Source: Salinivirgaceae bacterium
GTDB lineage: Bacteria > Bacteroidota > Bacteroidia > Bacteroidales > SZUA-534
DNA length: 64,000 nucleotides
NCBI GenBank assembly: GCA_017527435.1
Contig: JAFXQB010000001.1
Coordinates: forward strand, 440,696-504,695
Reading direction: 5' to 3'
The notes under the pieces: generated by a model
What the model saw: the letters and a program-made list of their open reading frames with translations, nothing else
Database searches by the model: none
What the model was told of the DNA's origin: nothing
Translations under genes and position numbers: made by a program
Shown: one piece after another, positions 53,354-62,641 of the stretch
Numbering within the stretch: the first letter of the stretch is position 1
How the letters are laid out: every line of letters begins with the position of its first letter

Positions 53354-55213
53354 ATGGCCGACATCATCAATCTTCTGCCCGACCATGTGGCCAACCAAAT
53401 TGCCGCCGGTGAAGTTGTGCAACGCCCGGCTTCGGTGATTAAGGAACTGGTTGAGAACTCGGTCGACGCCGGCGCAACCAAAATACAGGTGATTGTGAAG
53501 GACGCGGGAAAAACGCTCGTACAGGTCATCGACAATGGCTGCGGAATGTCGGCCACCGATGCTCGGATGTGCTTCGAGCGGCACGCCACATCGAAGATTC
53601 AAAAGGCATCGGATTTGTTTGATATTCAGACGATGGGCTTCCGCGGTGAAGCCATGGCGTCGATTGTGGCCATTGCCACCGTTGAAATGCGCACGCGCAA
53701 ATACGGCGACGAGATGGGCACGCTGATTCGGATGTCGGGGTCGGAAGTGGAAACGCAAGAACCCACCGCCTGCCCCAACGGCACCAACATAATGGTCAAG
53801 AATCTGTTCTACAACGTGCCGGCGCGCCGCAAGTTCCTGAAATCGGACAGTTACGAGATGGGACTTGTGACCGAAGAGTTCTACCGTGTGGCGCTGGCTC
53901 ACCCCGATATTGAGATGTCGCTAACGCACAACGGCGTGGTGATGCTGAACCTGTCGGCATCGAACACCATGAACCGCATTTTGGGCGTGGCAGGAAAATC
54001 GATGAGCAAATATTTGTTGCCGATTGAGTCGGAAACATCGATGGCGAAAATAAAAGGCTACGTGGGCACCCCCGAATGCGCCAAAACCAAGGCCGATCAA
54101 TATTTCTTTGTCAATCATCGGTTTATGAAGCACGGAATATTTGCCCGCGCGGTGCAGAAAGCCTACGACAATCTGCTACCGGCCGGCAAAAATCCAACGT
54201 TTTTCATCTATATCGAAGTTGAACCGTCGACCATCGACATCAACATCCACCCCACAAAAACCGAAATAAAATTCGAGAACGAGCAGGCCATGTGGCCGAT
54301 ACTGATGAGCACCGTGAAGGAAGCGCTGGGCAAGTTCAGCGTGGGCCCGACCATGGATTTTGAGAATCTGCCGACGATTGAGATTCCGACTTTCAGCAAA
54401 AACGATGAAGTGGTGCCGCCGCAGATTCATTACAATGCAGGCTACAATCCGTTCGAGAGCACCAAAAGCAGCGGCCCGACGCATCAGGCCACGTTCCGCA
54501 GCCGCATGTCGGACAACACCGACTGGCAGAAACTCTACGGCGAGTTTGAAAGCAATCGGGCCACCGACAGCAATCAGTCTGAAAATCAAAATAATAACGA
54601 AGGCGTTCAGCAGCAACTCAATCTGGGAACCGACGGCGGGCAGGCGGCTGCATCGGCGGGCAGGTTCTTCCAACTGAAGGGGAAATACATTCTGACAAGC
54701 GTCAAATCGGGGCTGATGGTGATTGACCAACATCGCGCCCACGAGCGCATTCTGTTCGAGAAAATGCTGCGGCGCACAACCGACGAAGGCGCGTCGCAGC
54801 GTCTGCTCTACCCCGAGCGGCTCGACCTGAACCTAAAGGACACCGACCTGTTCCGTCAGATGATTCCCGAACTCGAGAAACTTGGCTTCGAAATCAACGA
54901 GTTGGGCGGCAACAGTTTCTCTGTGTCGGCGGTTCCCGCCACATTCCCCGAGAAAGACCTGAAAGACTGGGTGAACTCAATACTGATGCTGACTGGCGAA
55001 GAATACATTGCCATGAAGGACTCGATGACCGAGAGCATTGCGGCATCGCTGGCGTCGCAGATGGCCATCGGCTACGGACGGACGCTCTCGCAGGACGAGA
55101 TGGCCGACCTGAACGCGCGGCTCTTTGCCTGCCAAATGCCCAACTACGCACCATCGGGGCGGCCCGTTCTGGCCATCATCAGCAACGACGATATTGATAA
55201 ATTATTTAAGTAA
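53354..55213 (+). CDS. mutL: DNA mismatch repair protein MutL
   Basis: 619 residues. GHKL ATPase domain: AGEVVQRPASVIKELVENSV DAG (motif I), DNGCGMS (motif II), TMGFRGEAMASI (motif III). The C-terminal dimerisation domain contains DQHRAHERILFE, the metal-binding endonuclease motif with Arg for the usual Ala, and CQMPNYAPSGRP. Connects MutS to downstream repair steps. A Gln/Asn-rich linker occupies about residues 395-430. Confidence 0.96.
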   Translation: MADIINLLPDHVANQIAAGEVVQRPASVIKELVENSVDAGATKIQVIVKDAGKTLVQVIDNGCGMSATDARMCFERHATSKIQKASDLFDIQTMGFRGEAMASIVAIATVEMRTRKYGDEMGTLIRMSGSEVETQEPTACPNGTNIMVKNLFYNVPARRKFLKSDSYEMGLVTEEFYRVALAHPDIEMSLTHNGVVMLNLSASNTMNRILGVAGKSMSKYLLPIESETSMAKIKGYVGTPECAKTKADQYFFVNHRFMKHGIFARAVQKAYDNLLPAGKNPTFFIYIEVEPSTIDINIHPTKTEIKFENEQAMWPILMSTVKEALGKFSVGPTMDFENLPTIEIPTFSKNDEVVPPQIHYNAGYNPFESTKSSGPTHQATFRSRMSDNTDWQKLYGEFESNRATDSNQSENQNNNEGVQQQLNLGTDGGQAAASAGRFFQLKGKYILTSVKSGLMVIDQHRAHERILFEKMLRRTTDEGASQRLLYPERLDLNLKDTDLFRQMIPELEKLGFEINELGGNSFSVSAVPATFPEKDLKDWVNSILMLTGEEYIAMKDSMTESIAASLASQMAIGYGRTLSQDEMADLNARLFACQMPNYAPSGRPVLAIISNDDIDKLFK

Positions 55214-55222
55214 ACAATTAAT

Positions 55223-56059
55223 ATGCAAGGATATAGAACACCATTGTTCGGCAATTTGCCACCTGTCATCAAAAATCTGCTGATTGCAAACATTGTGGTT
55301 TTTCTGGCCGACCAACTGATTTCAAGAAAAATGGGCTTCGAACTCGGCAACTGGCTGGCCCTGCACAATTTTCAGTCCGACTATTTTTCACCAATTCAGA
55401 TAGTTACCTACATGTTCATGCACGGCAACGTGGCGCACATCTTCTTCAATATGTTTGCGCTGGTGATGTTCGGGCGTGTGCTTGAGCAGGTGTGGGGCGG
55501 CAAACGGTTCCTGATTTTCTATCTGGTGACGGGCATTGGCGCAGCGTTGTGCCAAAACGTTGTGGGCTACATCACTCTGGCTGGTTTTCACGATGAGATT
55601 GCAGCGTTCATCAGCGCCCCCGACCCCGAACTTTTCACACGGCTCATCCGCAGCAATCTCGACCACCCCGCCAAATGGGTGAACGACTTGATTAACGAAT
55701 ACACGGCATCGCCCGACAACGCCCAACTGCGCGGGCTTGCGGTGCAAACGGCGACCAAACTCTTCAGCGAGTTTGCCAACGTGCCGACTGTGGGCGCTTC
55801 GGGCGCGGTGTTCGGCGTGCTGCTGGCCTTCGGGATGATGTTCCCCAATGTGCAGTTGATGCTCATCTTCCCGCCCATCCCAATCAAGGCGAAATGGTTT
55901 GTGCTGGGTTACGGCCTGATTGAACTGATGGCTGTGATTGTGCCGAATGCCAACGACAATGTGGCGCATTTTGCCCACCTTGGCGGAATGCTGTTCGGTT
56001 TTCTGCTGATTCGATACTGGAACAAACGCATTGATACGAACGGGGATATATTTATTTAA
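55223..56059 (+). CDS. Rhomboid-family intramembrane serine protease
   Basis: 278 residues, six or more membrane segments. Catalytic Ser in VGASGAVFGVLLAFG and His in NDNVAHFAHLGGMLFGFL; HGNVAHIFFNMFALVMFGR is the conserved L1/TM2 region. A hydrophilic loop (about 115-185) lies before the Ser helix. Cleaves transmembrane substrates in the inner membrane. Nine bases after mutL. Confidence 0.9.
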   Translation: MQGYRTPLFGNLPPVIKNLLIANIVVFLADQLISRKMGFELGNWLALHNFQSDYFSPIQIVTYMFMHGNVAHIFFNMFALVMFGRVLEQVWGGKRFLIFYLVTGIGAALCQNVVGYITLAGFHDEIAAFISAPDPELFTRLIRSNLDHPAKWVNDLINEYTASPDNAQLRGLAVQTATKLFSEFANVPTVGASGAVFGVLLAFGMMFPNVQLMLIFPPIPIKAKWFVLGYGLIELMAVIVPNANDNVAHFAHLGGMLFGFLLIRYWNKRIDTNGDIFI

Positions 56060-56108
56060 GGTGTTGGGTATTGGGTGTTAGGTGTTGGGTGTAAAGTGTA
56101 AAGTATAA

Positions 56109-56196
56109 GTAGGGACGTCACAGTGTGGCGTCCGCAAACGTAGGGACACACCGCGTGCGTCCGTAACAATGTAGGGCTGTCACAATGTGGCAGCCG
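56109..56196. repeat. Three extragenic hairpins (gtaggga...tccg)
   Basis: Units 56109-56134, 56140-56163 and 56171-56196 each begin GTAGGG(A/C) and fold on themselves (GGACG/CGTCC, GGCTG/CAGCC). They follow a gtgttgggt low-complexity tract. Related to the element at 20187-20214. Confidence 0.7.
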
Positions 56197-56281
56197 ATAA
56201 AGACAGATGATATAAGTGGCAAAGATGAAGTCGAAAATCAAAAATCTGAAATCTAAAATCTCAACGCTATCAGTGTTCAAG

Positions 56282-57430
56282 ATGATGGCTGCGGCGGTTA
56301 TTTGTCTGCTGACAACTGGCGCTGCGGCACAGGACGGCTTCACCACTGCAAAATCGGGGTTGCAATACCGAATCGATAACCCGGGCAACAGCCGTCACCC
56401 GCAGAAGGGATGGCGCGTGTGGCTCGAGTATACCGGTCGGCTCGATGACGGCACAGTCTTCGGCTCGACCGACGAAACGGGCAACATCGACATCTGGCTG
56501 GGACAGGGACAGGTGATTAAAGGCTGGGAAGAAGCGCTGCCGATGATTGGCGAAGGCGGCCGCATCAGTCTGGTTGTGCCGCCGCATCTGGGCTACGGCG
56601 ACATCGACACCTACGATGTGCCGCGCAACTCAACTCTGCATTTCGACATAAAAATGATTCAAGCCGACAGTTTTCCGGCCATTGCGCCCTTCCCCACCAA
56701 AGGTTTGAAAGCGCAAAAACTGGCTGGTGGCATCCGTCGCTACACCATCGACCCAGGGAACGGCAGTCCGGCACGGGCTGGCGACAACGTGTATGTGCAC
56801 TATACCGGCTGGCTGCCCGACGGCACCATCTACACATCGACACGCAATAATGGCGACCCGCGGCGGTTCACGGCTGGCGCAGGCGAGACGTTTGAAGGTA
56901 TGGACACTGCCCTGCTCACAATGGCCGAAGGCGCACGATGCAGGTTTGTGATTCCCTATAAGATGGCGTTTGGCGAAGAAGGCTACGGCAACCGCATTCC
57001 GCCCAAAACCAATATCACACTCGACATTGAGATGGTGCGCATATCGCGAGAGATAAAAGTGGAAAAATGGAACGCCGCCGGCCGCGACACGCTCACAACC
57101 GCAAGCGGTCTGCGCTACATAGTTTTTGAACCTGGCAACGGCCCGCTGATTCAGAACCGCAGCATTGTGACGGCCCACTATTCGGTCTACCTGCCCGACG
57201 GAAAGTTGATTGACTCGTCGGTAAAACGCGAGCAGCCCATCCGCTACCCTGTGGGTGCTGGTCTGATTATCGACGGCTGGGAAGAAGCGTCGCCGCTGAT
57301 GCGCAACGGCTCACGCTTCCAACTGATTGTGCCCGCCCGTCTTGCCTACGGCGACGAAGGCCAACCGCCATTGATTCCCGCCAACACCGATTTGATTTTC
57401 GATGTTGAAGTTTTGGATGTGATTGAATAA
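56282..57430 (+). CDS. Exported protein with three FKBP domains
   Basis: 382 residues from the ATG at 56282, where the signal peptide MMAAAVICLLTTGAAAQ begins; earlier in-frame ATGs lie in low-complexity aaaatctgaaat sequence. Three successive FKBP folds: about 25-130 (WLEYTGRLDDGTVFGSTDE, VIKGWEEALPMIGEGG), about 145-255 (VYVHYTGWLPDGTIYTSTRN, FEGMDTALLTMAEGA) and about 275-380 (VTAHYSVYLPDGKLIDSSVK, IIDGWEEASPLMRNGS). Active-site aromatic residues are best kept in domains 1 and 2. Likely periplasmic prolyl isomerase/chaperone. Triple FKBP proteins are unusual in bacteria. Confidence 0.85.
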   Translation: MMAAAVICLLTTGAAAQDGFTTAKSGLQYRIDNPGNSRHPQKGWRVWLEYTGRLDDGTVFGSTDETGNIDIWLGQGQVIKGWEEALPMIGEGGRISLVVPPHLGYGDIDTYDVPRNSTLHFDIKMIQADSFPAIAPFPTKGLKAQKLAGGIRRYTIDPGNGSPARAGDNVYVHYTGWLPDGTIYTSTRNNGDPRRFTAGAGETFEGMDTALLTMAEGARCRFVIPYKMAFGEEGYGNRIPPKTNITLDIEMVRISREIKVEKWNAAGRDTLTTASGLRYIVFEPGNGPLIQNRSIVTAHYSVYLPDGKLIDSSVKREQPIRYPVGAGLIIDGWEEASPLMRNGSRFQLIVPARLAYGDEGQPPLIPANTDLIFDVEVLDVIE

Positions 57431-57478
57431 CTGCGGTTGAAGGCTGGCGACCTTACGGCCGCCTAGCGCAACATCCGT

Positions 57479-59650
57479 TTATTTTCCTAACTCTTCTTCA
57501 AGTTTCGCCTTGTAATAATCGACGCCGTGGAATCCAGTGTGGAAATCCTTCACCATGCCGTCGCGGCCAACAATGACGTACGATGGGATTCCCGAGAATT
57601 TCCATTTGTTTTTCAGCGATGTCGATTGTTTTGCCGTCAGGCGGTAGTGGTGGCCTTTCATTGAGACAATTAGGTTGTTGTACTCTTCCAACGGCGACGA
57701 TTCGTCGGCAAGATACAGGAACACAACATCCTTGCCTTCGAACTCCTTCTCCATTGGCTCCATCTCTTTGAAGGCCGAACGGCACGGACCGCACCATGTG
57801 TTCCAAAAATCGATGAACACAACCTTGCCCTTGAAATCTTTTATCAAATCGACAAACAGCGCATCGCCTTCGCTCTCGCCTGCCTGGTGAGTGAAATAGC
57901 CGCCGCGGGCCTTTTCGGCTTCAATTTTGGCAGTGATGGCGGCATTTTGAGCCTTGACGTACTCGGCATAGAACGGGAAACGCATCTTTTCTATCTCAGC
58001 CACAATTGAGTCGGGCACAACTGTCATCTGGTTAAGTTGTCGGCAATACTCTTGCAGTTTTATGAAATCCTTGAAAAAGCTGCCGCCTGAGCCGAAAACT
58101 TCATTCATACATGCATTCGCCTCTTTAGTTCCCCTTTGAATTTCCATCATGTGTTTGTCGACAACCGGGTAGTACTTTTTGAAAAAGGCCTTTTCTTCGT
58201 CGGTACGGGTGTCGGATTTCTCCAACTTTTCCACCATCGATGCATGAACCTGTTTCTCGTTTTCAGGTATATCGGTGTAAGATTCCAATTCTTTCCACGT
58301 CTGATTCACCAGGTTATTATATTCTTCCCATGAAAGATTCTTGCCGAAAACGTCGTTGGTACAGAACCCCCAGCCTGCGATATTGTAACTGAACATGCTT
58401 GCGTAGAACATATTAATATCGTCAAGGCCAAGTATTTTGGGGTAATCCAAATAGTCCTTGCCCGTTTTTGGCCGCTCGAAATTCGGATTTGGTTCTTTAC
58501 CTTTGCTAGGGCTGACGTTTGCCCTTTCAATAAAATGTCTTCCCATTGAAAGTTGGTACGCTACTTGCGATTTCAATTCAATGTCGAGCAACTCTTTTCC
58601 GCGTTTTGTAAAATTCAGTGTGTCAATGTTCTTTCTGAAAATATGGTAGTTTTTTATTACTAAATCTTTGTATTCAGCCATAGAAAGGTTCGCTATTTCG
58701 TCATCGTTTATAGACCTAGAATAATCGCGAATGATATTCGTGGTCTGCGCATTGGTCAGCGCATAGTTGAGGTCGGCATTTTCGCCCGAAAAATAAGGAT
58801 TCAGACAGCGGTCGGGCAATTCCCATGGTTTGTAAACTTCGTAGAAATCGTAATCCACCACCACGGTTTTTCCAGCGGTGAGCAGAACATTGTTGCTGAC
58901 AACAGGCGAAACTGACAAATAAGCAATCTGATATTTAGTGGTCATCGGCACTTTGAGCCCGAAAGTATTGTCGGGGTTGATTGGCGCCGAATACGACAAT
59001 TGGTCGCCATAAATCGGATTGTATATGTATATTGTTACTTCCCCGCTCATCTTGTCACCAAATGTTCTCTTGTCGAACGCGTAGATTGTGCCTTTCACGG
59101 TGGCCGAGTCCATCGTAAACTCGTTCGGCTCAAGGCTTTGGCCGTTGTCCTTGATATTTTTGGCATAGTCTTTCGCTCCGTCTGGTACGCTGATTCTGCG
59201 CTTGATTTCCTCGGCCGCTTTATCGGTAAGGGCAATGTCATAAAAAATGAAGCTGTTCAGGTCATTGGCTTCAACAAAGTCGATTGTTTCCACCGAATTG
59301 TCGATGGGTTGGAAGTTGAGGACGAAACGGGTAATGAACTCATTGTCACCTTTTTGGGGAAAAATCCAATCATCGAGTTTGATTCCTTCGGCAGAAATCA
59401 AATTCCAACGCTTGTCGCCCGAGCGAAGTGTAGTGCCCGATGCAATTCTAAACCCGCCTTCTTTTGAGCCGTGGTAATAGATTAGATAGAATTGGGTGGC
59501 TTTTTTGTTCAACTCAATTTTTTCGATGAAAAAGCCGGTGCAATTGCCCATGCTGCGGGCGCCGATTAGTGGGTTCTCAATTGTTCGCTGAGCCAACATT
59601 GTCAGAGGCAGCACGAACAAAACTGTTAGTGCGAAAAGAAGTTTTTTCAT
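57479..59650 (-). CDS. Secreted protein with C-terminal TlpA/ResA-like thioredoxin domain
   Basis: 723 residues with a signal peptide (1-20). The first 570 residues are beta-rich then helical, with no firm domain call. The C-terminal 130 residues form a TlpA-like thioredoxin fold with FIDFWNTWCGPCRSAFKEME (redox W-C-G-P-C) and cis-Pro FSGIPSYVIVG. This large-N-domain plus thioredoxin layout is frequent in Bacteroidota periplasmic oxidoreductases. Role in reducing or oxidising exported proteins is inferred. Monocistronic. Confidence 0.8.
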   Translation of the reverse strand: MKKLLFALTVLFVLPLTMLAQRTIENPLIGARSMGNCTGFFIEKIELNKKATQFYLIYYHGSKEGGFRIASGTTLRSGDKRWNLISAEGIKLDDWIFPQKGDNEFITRFVLNFQPIDNSVETIDFVEANDLNSFIFYDIALTDKAAEEIKRRISVPDGAKDYAKNIKDNGQSLEPNEFTMDSATVKGTIYAFDKRTFGDKMSGEVTIYIYNPIYGDQLSYSAPINPDNTFGLKVPMTTKYQIAYLSVSPVVSNNVLLTAGKTVVVDYDFYEVYKPWELPDRCLNPYFSGENADLNYALTNAQTTNIIRDYSRSINDDEIANLSMAEYKDLVIKNYHIFRKNIDTLNFTKRGKELLDIELKSQVAYQLSMGRHFIERANVSPSKGKEPNPNFERPKTGKDYLDYPKILGLDDINMFYASMFSYNIAGWGFCTNDVFGKNLSWEEYNNLVNQTWKELESYTDIPENEKQVHASMVEKLEKSDTRTDEEKAFFKKYYPVVDKHMMEIQRGTKEANACMNEVFGSGGSFFKDFIKLQEYCRQLNQMTVVPDSIVAEIEKMRFPFYAEYVKAQNAAITAKIEAEKARGGYFTHQAGESEGDALFVDLIKDFKGKVVFIDFWNTWCGPCRSAFKEMEPMEKEFEGKDVVFLYLADESSPLEEYNNLIVSMKGHHYRLTAKQSTSLKNKWKFSGIPSYVIVGRDGMVKDFHTGFHGVDYYKAKLEEELGK

Positions 59651-59743
59651 TTTGTAGTGGTTTAGTTAGTATTAGTTTTTTTTGATTTCTCTTATTTGAC
59701 AATCATTTTTCAAGAATATTACAAAACAAATCGAAAAAAAAAG

Positions 59744-61099
59744 TTAAAACATTGAATAACACAAACATCCTATCAGGAAGTAGATGGCCATTCCCATAAT
59801 ATCGTTGATGGTGGTAATGAACGGACCGGTGGCCACGGCGGGGTCAATCTTCAGGCGGTTGAAGCCAAGCGGCAGCGCGGTGCCCACAATGGCGGCAAAC
59901 AAAACCACCGTTATCAGCGACAGACTGACTGCAATGCTCAGCGCAAAATCGCTGGCAAAGAAGATGTTATAAAGGAAAGCCAATGTTGCCACGATGGTGC
60001 CGTTGAGCAGGGCGCCCAACACTTCTTTCAAGATTTTTTTTCCGGCCGAATCCAAGCCTAAACTGTTGTTAGCCAAGCCTTGAACAATGATTGACGATGA
60101 CTGTATGGCCACGTTTCCGCCCATAGCGCCAATCATCGGGATGAAACTGGCCATCACGGGGTGCAGGGCAATGTGGCTGTCGAAACCTTTCACCACAATC
60201 GAGCTCAAAATGCCGCCGCCCATACCAATCAGCAGCCACGGAATGCGCGCTTTGGTGAGCTTGAACACCGAGTCGCTCGAATCCACATCGCCCGTGATAC
60301 CTGACATTATCTGGTAGTCCTCATCGGCCTCATCCTTAATCACATCCACCACGTCATCGATGGTGATTCGACCCTTGAGCCGCCCGATGCTGTCCACAAC
60401 CGGCATCGACACCATATCGTACTTCCGCATAATATTTGCGACGTCTTCGCAATCATCGTCGGTTTTCACCGATATTATGTCTTCGACAATGTTCTTGACT
60501 TTCTGGTTGTCGTTGGCCAAAAGCAGATTCTTCAATGGCAGAACACCTTTCAGAACCCCTTGGTCGTCAATTACATACACATAGAAGAACTCGCCCACAT
60601 CGGGTGCCTGCTTGCGGATTTCCTCAACGCAGTTGCGCACGGTCATATTCTCGTTCACACTGATGAGCTCGGTTGCCATGAGACCGCCGGCGGTGTCGGG
60701 GTCATATTTCAGAAGGTCGACAATGTCGCCGGCCTGCACAATGTCGGTGATGTTCGACAGGACCTCATCTTGCTTTTCTTCAGGAAGTTCCGAGATGATA
60801 TCGGCGGCATCGTCGGAATCCATATGGTCGATGACGGCGTGGGCGATTTCCTGTCCCGACAGGTCCTCGAGCAGTTCCTCGCGGTCGTCTTCCTCAAGTT
60901 CGATAATGGCGTCGGCGGTGAGTTCCGACGGCAGCAAATTGAAAAGGTAGTGGGCGTCGTCGGGTTCAAGTTCGCCTAAAATCTCGGCAACGTCGGCGGG
61001 GTGAAGTTCCGCCACCATCGATTTTATCGACTCGTCACTGCGCTCTTGAATGGCGAGCTGCAGTTCCTCAACAAATTCTTTATTTAACTCAAAACGCAT
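59744..61099 (-). CDS. mgtE: Magnesium transporter MgtE
   Basis: 451 residues. N-terminal MgtE_N superhelix (about 1-125, repeated LEPDDAHYLFNLLPSE-like units), CBS pair (about 130-255, MATELISVNENMTVRNCVEE and YDMVSMPVVDSIGRLKGRIT), and five membrane helices (about 280-451) with PMIGAMGGNVAIQSSSIIVQ and PLGFNRLKIDPAVATGPFIT. Mg2+-gated channel of the inner membrane. Four bases after rsmA, so co-transcribed. Confidence 0.95.
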   Translation of the reverse strand: MRFELNKEFVEELQLAIQERSDESIKSMVAELHPADVAEILGELEPDDAHYLFNLLPSELTADAIIELEEDDREELLEDLSGQEIAHAVIDHMDSDDAADIISELPEEKQDEVLSNITDIVQAGDIVDLLKYDPDTAGGLMATELISVNENMTVRNCVEEIRKQAPDVGEFFYVYVIDDQGVLKGVLPLKNLLLANDNQKVKNIVEDIISVKTDDDCEDVANIMRKYDMVSMPVVDSIGRLKGRITIDDVVDVIKDEADEDYQIMSGITGDVDSSDSVFKLTKARIPWLLIGMGGGILSSIVVKGFDSHIALHPVMASFIPMIGAMGGNVAIQSSSIIVQGLANNSLGLDSAGKKILKEVLGALLNGTIVATLAFLYNIFFASDFALSIAVSLSLITVVLFAAIVGTALPLGFNRLKIDPAVATGPFITTINDIMGMAIYFLIGCLCYSMF

Positions 61100-61103
61100 A
61101 ATT

Positions 61104-61883
61104 TCAATCTTTTAAAAGTCCGTCAATAATGTTCGTCAGTTCCACGAACTCGCTAACACTCAATTGCTCGGGCCGTTGTCGGAAGACCGGCTGGTCGCAA
61201 CGGCGGTCCTGCAGGATTGGCTTCAGGCTGTTCGAGAGAGTTTTGCGCCGCTGGTTGAAACTGGTTTTCACCACTTTCGTGAACAGTTCCTCGTTACACG
61301 GCAGGTGCTCTACCGAGTTGCGTGTCAGCCTGATAACGCCCGACTTGACCTTCGGGGGCGGGTCGAACTCGCACTCGTTGACGGTGAACAGATAATCGAT
61401 ATTGTAATAGGCCTGCAGCAGCACGCTCAGAATGCCGTAAACCTTCGAGCCCGGCTTCGACGCCACGCGCTCGGCCACCTCTTTCTGGAACATTCCCACC
61501 ATTTGGGGAATCATCTGGCGGTTTTCCAAAATCTTAAACAGAATCTGGCTCGAAATGTTGTAGGGGAAATTTCCGGCCACCGAAATGGGCTTTCCGAAAA
61601 GCGCCGGAAGGTCGAGTTTCAGGAAATCGCCCTCGATAATGCGGCCGTTGAGTTCGGGCATTTCGGCCATCAGGTAGCACACCGATTCGTGGTCGATTTC
61701 AACCACCCGCACGTCGGCCCCGGGACGGCTGAGCAGGTGCCGTGTGAGTATGCCCATTCCCGGCCCGATTTCGAGAATCACGTTCGGTGCCGACGGGGTG
61801 AACCCATTGGCTATCCGTGCCGCAATTGTCTGATTGGTAAGAAAATGCTGACCTAAATTCTTTTTTGCCCTGACCTTCTGCAT
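61104..61883 (-). CDS. rsmA: 16S rRNA dimethyladenosine transferase
   Basis: 259 residues. KKNLGQHFLTNQTIAARIAN, SAM motif I VILEIGPGMGILTRHLLSR, and the catalytic N-x-P-Y motif in GNFPYNISSQILFK. Dimethylates two adjacent adenines at the 3' end of 16S rRNA. Its stop lies four bases before mgtE. Confidence 0.95.
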   Translation of the reverse strand: MQKVRAKKNLGQHFLTNQTIAARIANGFTPSAPNVILEIGPGMGILTRHLLSRPGADVRVVEIDHESVCYLMAEMPELNGRIIEGDFLKLDLPALFGKPISVAGNFPYNISSQILFKILENRQMIPQMVGMFQKEVAERVASKPGSKVYGILSVLLQAYYNIDYLFTVNECEFDPPPKVKSGVIRLTRNSVEHLPCNEELFTKVVKTSFNQRRKTLSNSLKPILQDRRCDQPVFRQRPEQLSVSEFVELTNIIDGLLKD

Positions 61884-62048
61884 CGCTGATTTTTTTGCGG
61901 TTGCAAGATAATTTTTATTTAGGATTTAGAAATTAGGAATTAGGAATTAACAATAAAAGGACATCAGACATCAGACGTAAGACAACAGAAAATGATAAGT
62001 GGACAGTGCGTCCGTTGACTGTAGTCTGTAGTCCGTTGTCCAAAAAAA

Positions 62049-62480
62049 TCATCGCGCCTTCTTTGCGCACTTCGGGCAAAGGCCTTTTACAAGGAAATTG
62101 GCCGAGCGGGCAACGTAGCCGTCGGGCAATTCGATTTGCGGTATATGGTTATCGCTCAAGCAGATAGTTTGGTGGCACGACTCGCAGAAAAAATGCAGGT
62201 GAGCGTCTTCGTCCTCATCGTCATCGTGGTGGTGGCTCTGGCAGATTTCGTAGCGCGTGCAGCCGTCGCCACTCTCAATGACGTGCACCAAATGCGACTC
62301 GCGGAAAAGATTGAGCGTGCGCAGAATGGTTGATTTGTCGATAGTTCCAAGAATAGCCTCAAGTTCAAGCAGCGAGAGCGGTTGCCCCGAATCGTGCAGA
62401 GCCCGCGCTATCAGCAGACGGTTGCCGGTATCTTTGATTCCGTGCTCCGCAAACAACGACTGTATCTCAATGGTGCTCAT
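62049..62480 (-). CDS. Fur-family metal-responsive regulator
   Basis: 143 residues. Winged helix (about 1-80), ISHHHDD-type metal-binding stretch (CQSHHHDDDEDEDAHLHFF, about 85-105), and structural Zn cysteines CESCHQ and CPKCAKK near the C-terminus. The acidic DDDEDED insert between the His residues is unusual. Could be Fur, PerR or Zur type; the target metal cannot be decided. Confidence 0.85.
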   Translation of the reverse strand: MSTIEIQSLFAEHGIKDTGNRLLIARALHDSGQPLSLLELEAILGTIDKSTILRTLNLFRESHLVHVIESGDGCTRYEICQSHHHDDDEDEDAHLHFFCESCHQTICLSDNHIPQIELPDGYVARSANFLVKGLCPKCAKKAR

Positions 62481-62641
62481 TTGTTTTTTTCGGCAAGATA
62501 GAAAATTTGGTGAATTGGTTAACTGGTGAATCGGTGAATTGAATTTTTAAAAGTTGAGTAACTCAACAGCATAGAAATCAACCTACTATTCCTTTCACTA
62601 TCGCCTCAATCCTTCAGTCCTTCAATCTTTCAATCCTTCGA
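62481..62641. other. Intergenic low-complexity sequence
   Basis: Contains gtgaatnggtna and tcaatccttcagtcc-type short repeats, with no gene or clear promoter. Similar low-complexity DNA lies at 61920-62045. Confidence 0.5.
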
